Origin: Anaerolineaceae bacterium UBA6073
GTDB lineage: Bacteria > Chloroflexota > Anaerolineae > Anaerolineales > Anaerolineaceae
Assembly (NCBI GenBank): GCA_002436085.1
Contig: DIXT01000012.1
Coordinates: forward strand, 105,147 to 113,102
Direction: 5' to 3'
DNA length: 7,956 nt
Under the pieces are notes generated by a model, which saw nothing but the letters and a program-made list of their open reading frames with translations, did no database searches and was not told the origin of the DNA. This document shows, piece by piece, positions 1-5,910 of this stretch. Numbering within the stretch: the stretch's first letter is position 1; each line of letters begins with the position of its first letter. The position numbers and the translations under genes were made by a program.

Positions 1-50
1 TTTCCCCTCACCAGCATCGTGCGGAAAGTTTTACACTGAAACGAGACGCT

Positions 51-75
51 GGGGAGGGGAATCAAAGGGGAGGGG
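51..75 (+). promoter_or_regulatory. Putative G-quadruplex motif, left copy
   Basis: Four runs of four guanines are arranged G4-A-G4-AATCAAA-G4-A-G4, giving loops of 1, 7 and 1 nt. This fits the usual four-tract quadruplex pattern and would allow four tetrads. The G-rich strand is the non-template strand relative to the downstream gene. The pattern is directly visible; folding and function are inference. Confidence 0.6.
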
Positions 76-80
76 TTTAT

Positions 81-95
81 GAACATATTGTGTTC
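81..95. promoter_or_regulatory. Operator-like palindrome GAACA-N5-TGTTC, left copy
   Basis: Perfect 5-bp arms are separated by 5 nt, inside the inverted repeat and just upstream of the weak promoter candidate. The half-sites resemble those of several dimeric regulators. The spacing does not fit the Gram-positive LexA box (GAAC-N4-GTTC), so no regulator is named. The same site recurs in the right repeat at 7897-7911. Confidence 0.3.
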
Positions 96-98
96 TTC

Positions 99-128
99 TT
101 GAATATAAAGTTGTTCATTTTTTATTGT
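99..128 (+). promoter_or_regulatory. Weak promoter candidate inside left repeat
   Basis: TTGAAT at 99-104 could act as a -35 box and TATTGT at 123-128 as a -10 box, with an 18-nt spacer; each matches consensus at about four of six positions. TATAAA at 104-109 is another possible -10 box. These are the best plus-strand promoter candidates upstream of the first gene, but AT-rich sequence gives such matches by chance. A copy exists in the right repeat. Confidence 0.22.
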
Positions 129-276
129 TCTGGACATTTTCAACACCCTCACCTGCGTTGCAAGCATCTTGCTAAGCTTCCCGCCCTGCCCGCTAAATAT
201 CAAGAAGTTTCACCTGAAGGCTGAGTGTAGTCACTAATAAGGGTGCGTGGCACGAATATTGCATCATTTAACTCTG

Positions 277-1863
277 ATGAAACCCATTCGCCGTTTTCCG
301 CACCCCAAATCGAGCCTCCGCGCAATGGCCTGGCGGCTCGGCGCGGCGCTTTTGGCGGGCATCCTTTTGGGGGGCTGTTACCGACCAATTGCCAATTATG
401 ATCCCTGGCAAGTGCCGCAAAGCGCGCATATGAACGCGACGCCGACCCCGATGAATGGGCAAGCCCTGAACCCGACACCGCTGCAGCCGCGGATAACCAT
501 CACGCCCGCGCCGGCCGGACCAACCCCCACGCCGAATCAACCCGCCCTGCTGCCTACGCTGCGAGCGCAAACGGACGAATACACCGTCGTCTCAGGCGAT
601 TCGCTGGCCCGCATCGCGCTGCGGCATCAGGTTTCGGTAGGGCAGATCCTGAAAGCTAACCCGGATCTGAAGGATCCCAATCTCATCGAGCCCGGGCAGA
701 AGCTGATCATTCCACCTGCCAGCGCGAACGAGCAGGCGACCAATTTCAAGACAATCCCCGACGCGGAACTGTTCTACAGCCCCTCCGCAGTCGGCTTCGA
801 CACCTTCGCAGTGACCGCTCAGTTTGCCGGAAAACTGAACGGCTTTACCGAAACCCTGGAAGATGAAACGACTTTGAACGGCGCGGAAATTGTTCAGCGC
901 GTGGCGGATGAATTCTCCGTGAACCCGCGCCTGCTGCTGGCGGTGCTGGAGTACCGCAGCGGCTGGGTAAGCTCGGCTGGCAAGACCGGCATCTCCGAGG
1001 ACTACCCGCTGGGCTTGAAAGACGCAAATCGCAAAGGCCTCTACAAGCAGCTCAGTTGGGCGGCGAATGAGATGACCCGCGGATACACCCTGTGGGAAAA
1101 TTCCGCCGTGGCAGTATGGACGCTCAGCGACGGCGCCGTGATGCGCGCGGATGCGACCATCAACGGCGGCACAGCCGGCCTGCAATACCTTTTCAGCCTT
1201 CTGATGGGCAAAGAGGAGTGGAAGCAGGCGGTATCCCCGGCAGGCTTTTACGCTGACTACAACCGGCTGTTTGGTTTCCCGTTTGCGTTTTCAATTGAGC
1301 CGCTTGTACCCGAAGACCTGACCCAGCCCGAATTGGAGCTGCCTTTTGCAGCGGGCGACACCTGGTATTTTACTGGCGGGCCGCACGTGGGTTGGGGAAC
1401 AGGCTCCGCGTTCGCGGGCATCGATTTTGCCCCGCCTGGAGAGGAATTTGGCTGTTACGAGAGCCAAACCCCGGTGACGGCTGCGGCGGATGGCTTGGTG
1501 GTCCGGTCCGGGAACGGAGTGGTGGTGCAGGACCTGGATGGGGACGGCATTGAACAAACCGGCTGGTCGCTGCTTTATCTGCATCTTGCCACCAACGGTA
1601 GAGCCGGGCTGGGCACTTATCTGCATCAGGGGGACGTGCTGGGTTACCCCTCTTGCGAGGGCGGTTACTCCACTGGCACCCACTTGCACCTTGCGCGCCG
1701 TTATAACGGCGTTTGGATTCCCGCGGACGGCAGCGTGCCGTTCGTCCTGAGCGGCTGGATAAGCGAGAGCGCCGGCCTTGAATATGATGGATATTTGGTA
1801 AAAAATGGACACACAGTTGAAGCTTTCAATGGCCGTGCCGATTTCAACGCCATCGGACGTTAA
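277..1863 (+). CDS. LysM / helical domain / M23A (LasA-type) metallopeptidase lipoprotein, paralogue 1
   Basis: Predicted cell-surface peptidoglycan endopeptidase of 528 residues. The N-terminus is a basic region and hydrophobic stretch ending in the lipobox LLGGC, so Cys34 should be lipidated. A Thr/Pro-rich linker (about 50-95) leads to one LysM domain (about 101-147; YTVVSGDSL to LIIPP). An unnamed helical domain (about 202-335) follows, with LAVLEYRSGW at its core. The C-terminal zinc peptidase domain carries GGPH (His370), Asp383, YLHL (His436) and HLH (His469, His471). The His-x12-Asp spacing and the CEGG-x-STG-x-HLH run match LasA/beta-lytic (M23A) enzymes as I recall them. Cys393 and Cys460 may form a disulfide. 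ATG 277 was chosen because it gives a clean lipoprotein signal. GTG 247 (ten residues longer) and ATG 325 are alternatives, and none has a good Shine-Dalgarno. First gene of a likely three-gene unit. Confidence 0.9.
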   Translation: MKPIRRFPHPKSSLRAMAWRLGAALLAGILLGGCYRPIANYDPWQVPQSAHMNATPTPMNGQALNPTPLQPRITITPAPAGPTPTPNQPALLPTLRAQTDEYTVVSGDSLARIALRHQVSVGQILKANPDLKDPNLIEPGQKLIIPPASANEQATNFKTIPDAELFYSPSAVGFDTFAVTAQFAGKLNGFTETLEDETTLNGAEIVQRVADEFSVNPRLLLAVLEYRSGWVSSAGKTGISEDYPLGLKDANRKGLYKQLSWAANEMTRGYTLWENSAVAVWTLSDGAVMRADATINGGTAGLQYLFSLLMGKEEWKQAVSPAGFYADYNRLFGFPFAFSIEPLVPEDLTQPELELPFAAGDTWYFTGGPHVGWGTGSAFAGIDFAPPGEEFGCYESQTPVTAAADGLVVRSGNGVVVQDLDGDGIEQTGWSLLYLHLATNGRAGLGTYLHQGDVLGYPSCEGGYSTGTHLHLARRYNGVWIPADGSVPFVLSGWISESAGLEYDGYLVKNGHTVEAFNGRADFNAIGR

Positions 1864-1875
1864 CTGCTCGCGCGC

Positions 1876-1882
1876 GGAAAGG
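1876..1882 (+). promoter_or_regulatory. Ribosome-binding site deciding the start of paralogue 2
   Basis: GGAAAGG lies 9 nt before ATG 1892. The upstream in-frame ATGs at 1805 and 1829 have no such purine run and would make the gene overlap the end of paralogue 1. This site therefore favours 1892 as the start and separate genes 28 nt apart. Confidence 0.5.
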
Positions 1883-1891
1883 CAGCGCAGA

Positions 1892-3490
1892 ATGGCTGCC
1901 CGGCGCAGGCGGAAGACACAGCGTTTGGTTATTGCTGTCTTGGCGGTGGTGATTTGCGTTGGCGCAGTCCTGACTTTGCCAGCGGAAGCCCCTGAAAAAG
2001 TAGTCGCGAATAAAGCTGCGGACGAGACTGCGCTGCCGGTGAGCCTGCTCGAGCAAGCCCCGGACCTTTTAGAAGCGCCTTTAACCGCTGCAGTTGCGGA
2101 TAGTCCCGCCGAACCCGCACAGATGGCAAACCAGGCTCCTGAGGTACTGGCAAACCAGTCTCCGGCGGTGGCAGCCAGTCAAAACGCGCCGACCCTGTAC
2201 TACGCTCAGAGCGGAGACAGTCTGGACGTATTAGCCCTGCGTTTCGGCGTCCCGGTCAACGAGATCAGCAGCACGGGGGAACTGCTGGAAAACGGCTTTA
2301 TTTCGGAAGGGCAGCTGCTGCTCATCCCGGCCCAACTGGAAAATGTCAGCGACAGCCTAAGGTTATTCCCGGACGCTGAGGTGGTCAATTCGCCCAGCGC
2401 GCTGGATTTTGACGTGGAGAATTTTATCGCCCAGGCAGGCGGAAAACTCGCAGATTATCAGGAAAGCGTGTACGCCAACGGCGTTATGAACAGCGCGCAA
2501 ATCATCCTGCGGGTTGCGCGGGACTATTCGATTCATCCGCGCCTGCTTCTGGCGCTGCTTGAATACGAAAGCGGCTGGGTTTACGGCAGCCCTGCCACGC
2601 AGGATCAGCTTTATTACCCGCTGGGCTTATTCGAGTCTGGTCAGAGCGGACTGTATAAGCAGCTGGTATTGGCCGCGGGAAATCTTGGCACCGGTTATTA
2701 CGGCTGGCGGGAAGGCACCCTGCTCGCGCTGACTTTCCCGGACGGCAGCAGCTTGCGCCTGGCGCCGGAGCTGAATTGCGCCACGGTTGCCTGGATGTAC
2801 TATTTCGCGCAGACGCGCAATCAGGACGACTGGAGCGAGGCACTATATTCCGACCACAGCCTGCTTTCCACCTATGAAGCCATGTTCGGTAACCCCTGGC
2901 TGATTGCCCAGCAGTACGCGTCCCTGTTCAATCCCGGCATGGAACAACCCCCACTTGACCTGCCGTTTGAAAGCGGGATTGTCTGGTCTTATACCAGCGG
3001 ACCGCATGCCGCCTGGGGCGCCGTGGAAGTACGGGCTGCCCTGGACTTTGCCCCGCCGGCGGACGCGCCCGGCTGCCTGCCCAACAGCACCTGGATTACC
3101 GCTGCCGCGTCTGGCCTTGTGGTGCGTTCAGATAACGGCACGGTTGTGGTGGACATGGACGGCGATGGGAATGAGGAAACCGGTTGGAACATCGTGTATC
3201 TGCACGTGGGCACAACCCACCGGATTAAGCTTGGAACCTGGGTGGAAAAAGGCGACCGTATCGGGCATCCCTCCTGCGAGGGAGGCATTTCGACAGGTTC
3301 TCACCTTCACATTGTCCGTAAGTACAACGGCGAATGGATACCGGCGGATGGGCCGTTGGCTTTTAAGCTCAGCGGTTGGACTGCGAAAGCCGCTTCGGTT
3401 CCCTACCAGGGCTGGCTAATCTCCGGCGATAAGATTGTCAAGTCCAACCGGTACAGCTCTACACCCGCGCATATCAGCCGCGGGGATTGA
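1892..3490 (+). CDS. Membrane-anchored LysM / helical domain / M23A (LasA-type) metallopeptidase, paralogue 2
   Basis: Predicted envelope peptidoglycan hydrolase of 532 residues with the same domain order as its neighbours. An Arg-rich N-terminus (MAARRRRK) precedes one hydrophobic helix (about 11-29). No lipobox is seen, so it is either a membrane anchor or a cleaved signal. An Ala/Pro/Gln-rich linker leads to LysM (about 102-147; SGDSLDVLALRFGV). The helical domain (about 200-333) has LALLEYESGW, with Glu224 and Glu226; the second falls where transglycosylases carry their catalytic ES pair. The M23A domain has SGPH (His372), Asp385 after 12 residues, DMDGDG from 421, YLHV (His438) and HLH (His471, His473), with Cys395 and Cys462. 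ATG 1892 was chosen for its ribosome-binding site. ATG 1805 would add 29 residues read across the end of paralogue 1 and is considered less likely. Confidence 0.9.
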   Translation: MAARRRRKTQRLVIAVLAVVICVGAVLTLPAEAPEKVVANKAADETALPVSLLEQAPDLLEAPLTAAVADSPAEPAQMANQAPEVLANQSPAVAASQNAPTLYYAQSGDSLDVLALRFGVPVNEISSTGELLENGFISEGQLLLIPAQLENVSDSLRLFPDAEVVNSPSALDFDVENFIAQAGGKLADYQESVYANGVMNSAQIILRVARDYSIHPRLLLALLEYESGWVYGSPATQDQLYYPLGLFESGQSGLYKQLVLAAGNLGTGYYGWREGTLLALTFPDGSSLRLAPELNCATVAWMYYFAQTRNQDDWSEALYSDHSLLSTYEAMFGNPWLIAQQYASLFNPGMEQPPLDLPFESGIVWSYTSGPHAAWGAVEVRAALDFAPPADAPGCLPNSTWITAAASGLVVRSDNGTVVVDMDGDGNEETGWNIVYLHVGTTHRIKLGTWVEKGDRIGHPSCEGGISTGSHLHIVRKYNGEWIPADGPLAFKLSGWTAKAASVPYQGWLISGDKIVKSNRYSSTPAHISRGD

Positions 3491-3535
3491 CCTGCCTGGT
3501 TTGTGGTATATTTGTGGCGTTTACCACCGGTTTAA
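3491..3535 (+). promoter_or_regulatory. Spacer with possible internal extended -10 and small hairpin
   Basis: This 45-nt gap between paralogues 2 and 3 contains TGG-TATATT at 3504-3512, an extended -10-like element with no good -35 box. GTGGTA (3503-3508) can pair with TACCAC (3522-3527) just before the start codon. Either could adjust expression of the third gene, but both are weak. No Shine-Dalgarno is seen. Confidence 0.2.
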
Positions 3536-5014
3536 ATGATGACAGCCCGCAAATTCCACACTAAGACCAAATGGTTCGCGTTCCTGCTCGCGCTCGTACT
3601 TTTCACCAGCGCATGCACAGACGCCAGACCAACGTATATCCTGCCTGCTGCGCAGCAGACAGAGGAGGCAGAACAGCCCACCTCAACGCCTTTCCCTGCC
3701 CGTCCGGTCTATGCTCCGGGGACGCTGGTGGACTATACCGCCCAGAGCGGCGATACCCTGCACATGTTATCAATCCGTTTTGGCGCCACGGTGCAGGAAA
3801 TTCTGTGGTCTAATCCCGAGATACCGGAGTCAGCCACTACGATGCCGCCCGGTTTCCCGATGAAGATGCCGGTTTACTACAAGCCTTTGTGGGGCACAGC
3901 TTACCAGATTATTCCGGATTCCGCCTTCGTTTACGGACCAGACCTGATTGGTTTTGACCTGCGCGCTTACGTTGAATCCAGCCCGGGCTGGTACAAGCAA
4001 TACGGTTCCTACATTCAGGCGGAGTATAAGGACGCCGCGAATTTGCTCGCTTGGCTGGGAGAGAATTACAGCATCAACCCCCGGCTGCTGCTGGCGCTGC
4101 TGGAATACCGGGCGCAAGCGCTCACGAATCCGGTGCGCGACCGCGCTAACGAGCTTACTCTGCTGTTGCCCGAAGAAGTGTACACCGGCGTTTACCTGCA
4201 GCTCTCGCACAGCGCGGACTTGCTAAACGACGGCTATTACCGCTACCGGCAGGGCGAACTGACCTCCATTACCCATTTGAATGGCGAGATTGAAAATATC
4301 GACCCCTGGCAAAACGCCGGCACAGTTGCTCTGCAGTATTATTTTTCGCTATTTCTGGACGGCGAGGAGTATAAGCGCGCGATCGGTCCGGACGGCTTTG
4401 CCAGAACCTACCGTGAAATGTTTGGGGACCCCTGGCAGGGTAATACGACCGTGCTGCCGGGCAGCCTGACGCAGCCCCAGTTTATCCTGCCTTTCCGCCT
4501 GGGCACCACATGGTCTTACACCGGCGGACCGCACACCGGTTGGGGCAACCTGAAACCCTACGCGGCCATTGACCTGGCGCCTCCGGTCGGCTCCAAGGGC
4601 TGCGTGGGTACGAACGAGGTGGCGGTTGCGGTGGCGGACGGCGTGATTGTCCGCACGGGTCCAGGCACGGCGATATTGGATTTGGACGGAGACGGCGACG
4701 AACGCACCGGTTGGAATATTTTTTACCTGCACATCGCTCAGGAAGGGCGCGTGACGGTTGGGACGGTGGTGAAGCAGGGCGACCCGATCGGGCATCCTTC
4801 CTGTGAGGGCGGGCAGGCGACTGGAACGCATTTGCACATCGCGCGTAAGTACAACGGCGAATGGATTTCCGCGACCGGCTTTCTACCCTTCAACCTGGAC
4901 GGCTGGACGCCGGTGGAAGGCAGCCGCGCTTACCTTGGGCAGCTTGTGCGCGGGGATGAGATCGTGATTGCCAGCGACGAATCCCCAACCAGCAGCATGA
5001 TTACCCGGAAGTAA
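3536..5014 (+). CDS. LysM / helical domain / M23A (LasA-type) metallopeptidase lipoprotein, paralogue 3
   Basis: Predicted surface lipoprotein peptidoglycan hydrolase of 492 residues, the shortest of the three. The signal peptide (KWFAFLLALVLFTSAC) ends at a slightly atypical lipobox, giving lipid-modified Cys27. A short Thr/Pro/Glu linker is followed by LysM (about 66-113; YTAQSGDTLHMLSIRFGA) and the helical domain (about 165-298). Its core reads LALLEYRAQA: Glu190 is kept, but the ESGW seen in paralogue 2 is lost. The M23A domain has GGPH (His333), Asp346, DLDGDG from 382, YLHI (His399) and HLH (His432, His434), with Cys356 and Cys423. All presumed zinc and catalytic residues are present. 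The start is ATG 3536, or the adjacent ATG 3539. Last gene of the unit; no convincing plus-strand terminator follows. Confidence 0.9.
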   Translation: MMTARKFHTKTKWFAFLLALVLFTSACTDARPTYILPAAQQTEEAEQPTSTPFPARPVYAPGTLVDYTAQSGDTLHMLSIRFGATVQEILWSNPEIPESATTMPPGFPMKMPVYYKPLWGTAYQIIPDSAFVYGPDLIGFDLRAYVESSPGWYKQYGSYIQAEYKDAANLLAWLGENYSINPRLLLALLEYRAQALTNPVRDRANELTLLLPEEVYTGVYLQLSHSADLLNDGYYRYRQGELTSITHLNGEIENIDPWQNAGTVALQYYFSLFLDGEEYKRAIGPDGFARTYREMFGDPWQGNTTVLPGSLTQPQFILPFRLGTTWSYTGGPHTGWGNLKPYAAIDLAPPVGSKGCVGTNEVAVAVADGVIVRTGPGTAILDLDGDGDERTGWNIFYLHIAQEGRVTVGTVVKQGDPIGHPSCEGGQATGTHLHIARKYNGEWISATGFLPFNLDGWTPVEGSRAYLGQLVRGDEIVIASDESPTSSMITRK

Positions 5015-5035
5015 GAACCCTCGAAATCGCTTTGT

Positions 5036-5106
5036 TTGTCGTGTTGAGCCGCACGCGAAGCATCCTGTGGTAGAAGAAGCGTCTTTGCTAACGCTTAAGA
5101 TGACAG
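5036..5106. repeat. Decayed palindromic repeat of the GTCATGTTGAGC type
   Basis: TTGTCGTGTTGAGC at 5036-5049 and GCTTAAGATGACAG at 5093-5106 are imperfect inverted arms. An inner AAGCGT/ACGCTT stem lies at 5077-5082 and 5091-5096. The ends resemble a repeat I recall as widespread between bacterial genes (GTCATGTTGAGC ... AGGATGACA). No T-run follows, so it is not a good terminator. Confidence 0.5.
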
Positions 5107-5220
5107 ACTATAATCGTGTCGCCAGGAATTACTGCGAACCACTTGTTATAAGTAAAGTGGCTCCTCATGGTCACTAGCGAGCCCCCGTCGGCAGCCAATT
5201 GTGACGCTGAATATCACTGT

Positions 5221-5375
5221 AGGGGGCGCGGCAGTCTGCCTTTAAATGTTGGATTAGTACATAAGTTCAGTGGGAGATGGTAGGTTTCATCTGCTTCCGA
5301 CGAAGTAAAATAAGCTTGTGAGGTCGTTAATAGCAGGTTGTACGAAAGATAGACAGGCAGATTGCCGCGCCCCCT
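5221..5375. repeat. 155-bp element bounded by 21-bp inverted repeats
   Basis: The left arm 5221-5241 is the reverse complement of the right arm 5355-5375, with one mismatch in 21. The interior is less GC-rich and has no open frame of interest. It looks like a miniature inverted-repeat element or a composite of two opposed repeat copies. No target-site duplication is obvious. Part of the left arm (5227-5243) recurs exactly at 5844-5860. Confidence 0.6.
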
Positions 5376-5429
5376 TCCGGTACTTCCGGCTCTCGTGCAG
5401 TCCCAGCAGCGGGGGCTCGCAACGACGAA
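5353..5429 (+). repeat. Direct repeat copy 1
   Basis: Pairs with 5649-5746. Both begin ACAGGCAGATT, share the block GCCCCCTTCC, then a CGTGCAG block, then an exact 17-nt block (5406-5422 equals 5723-5739). This copy lacks about 20 nt that copy 2 carries after the first block. It overlaps the right arm of the 155-bp element. Confidence 0.65.
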
Positions 5430-5432
5430 GCG

Positions 5433-5465
5433 CGCGTCACCGCGAGGAACGAAGCGGTCTCCCTG
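5433..5465. repeat. Degenerate GTCATTGCGAGGAACGAAGC-type repeat
   Basis: The stretch CGTCACCGCGAGGAACGAAG, followed by CGGTCTCCCTGT, closely resembles a short intergenic repeat that I recall from many bacterial genomes, including Chloroflexota. There is a single copy here, so the call rests on recognition rather than on repetition in the window. Confidence 0.35.
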
Positions 5466-5500
5466 TTGGCACAGCCCGAGCCCTCTGCGCGATACCATTG

Positions 5501-5628
5501 GTAGGTTGGGTGGAGCGGCATCGGGTCGTTATTATGTAGTTAAATTTGTGAAGCGAAACCCAACAAAATGCAGTAGGCGGTTCATGTCAGTGTTGGGTTG
5601 CGCTCCTGCGTCGCTGCACTCAACCTAC
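5501..5628. repeat. 128-bp nested inverted-repeat element
   Basis: The outer arms 5501-5517 and 5612-5628 match at 15 of 17 positions (GTAGGTTGGGTGGAGCG). The inner arms 5550-5565 and 5591-5606 match at 14 of 16 (GAAGCGAAACCCAACA). The arms resemble the dispersed 'AACCCAACA' palindromic repeats found between genes in many genomes. It could fold as a long hairpin in RNA or single-stranded DNA. Confidence 0.6.
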
Positions 5629-5648
5629 GACTACTCAATGCCAGATTC

Positions 5649-5746
5649 ACAGGCAGATTCCACAAGGGATGCTTCGCTATGCCACGCCCCCTTCCTGCGG
5701 TTCCAAGCATCGTGCAGCTCCGGCAGCGGGGGCTCGCAAAGACAAA
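5649..5746 (+). repeat. Direct repeat copy 2
   Basis: Longer relative of 5353-5429, with about 20 extra nt (CACAAGGGATGCTTCGCTAT) after the opening block. In one frame both copies give a similar short peptide starting MPRPLP, which explains spurious open frames in this region. Confidence 0.65.
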
Positions 5747-5788
5747 CTCAGGCCAGTCACTGCGCCCTCTGCTATGCGGTCTCTGCGA

Positions 5789-5844
5789 GACCCTTTGCCA
5801 ATGAGCAATATGCTTTCAGGCCCCGAGCAGTATGGCAAAGGGTC
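5789..5844. repeat. Inverted repeat with perfect 12-bp arms
   Basis: GACCCTTTGCCA (5789-5800) pairs exactly with TGGCAAAGGGTC (5833-5844) around a 32-nt loop. A separate small palindrome GGTCTC-TGC-GAGACC overlaps the left arm at 5779-5793. There is no T-run after it on either strand, so a terminator role is unlikely. Confidence 0.5.
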
Positions 5845-5910
5845 GCGGCAGTCTGCCTTTCGATCTTGTTCAGTCGAGGTTTGCACACTCTGACCAGGAA
5901 ATTGCATAAA

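Larger units (their letters stand above)
36..153 (+). repeat. Left copy of 118-bp terminal inverted repeat
   Basis: This segment is the reverse complement of 7839-7956. Positions 36-134 match perfectly over 99 bp. Mismatches occur only at 135 (C versus T) and 149 (T versus C), and similarity stops after 153. Both copies lie upstream of a hydrolase gene and point the same way relative to it, so the repeat may be a duplicated regulatory region, the end of a mobile or recombined segment, or a dispersed chromosomal repeat. No transposase or recombinase gene is in the window. Confidence 0.97.
1..276. other. Upstream leader region of the three-gene unit
   Basis: No gene is seen here. The stretch holds the left inverted-repeat copy (36-153), a G-quadruplex motif, a short palindrome and a weak promoter candidate, each listed separately. 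Bases 2-15 can also pair with 48-61 (13 of 14 positions), which makes a large palindrome that straddles the outer edge of the repeat. Between 154 and 246 I find no good sigma-70 promoter, in contrast to the equivalent place before the minus-strand gene. Confidence 0.7.

Noticed and set aside
81..95. LexA (SOS) box
   Set aside because: GAAC and GTTC half-sites are present but separated by 7 nt rather than 4; listed only as an unnamed palindrome.
592..1185. Minus-strand open frame of 197 codons opposite paralogue 1
   Set aside because: Antisense shadow of a well-supported LysM/M23A gene, with no start signals or recognisable motif.
4349..4837. Minus-strand open frame of 162 codons opposite paralogue 3
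   Set aside because: Antisense shadow; the plus strand codes the conserved zinc-site motifs here.
5077..5096. Rho-independent terminator after paralogue 3
   Set aside because: The 6-bp stem is not followed by a T-run on the plus strand and belongs to a degenerate palindromic repeat.
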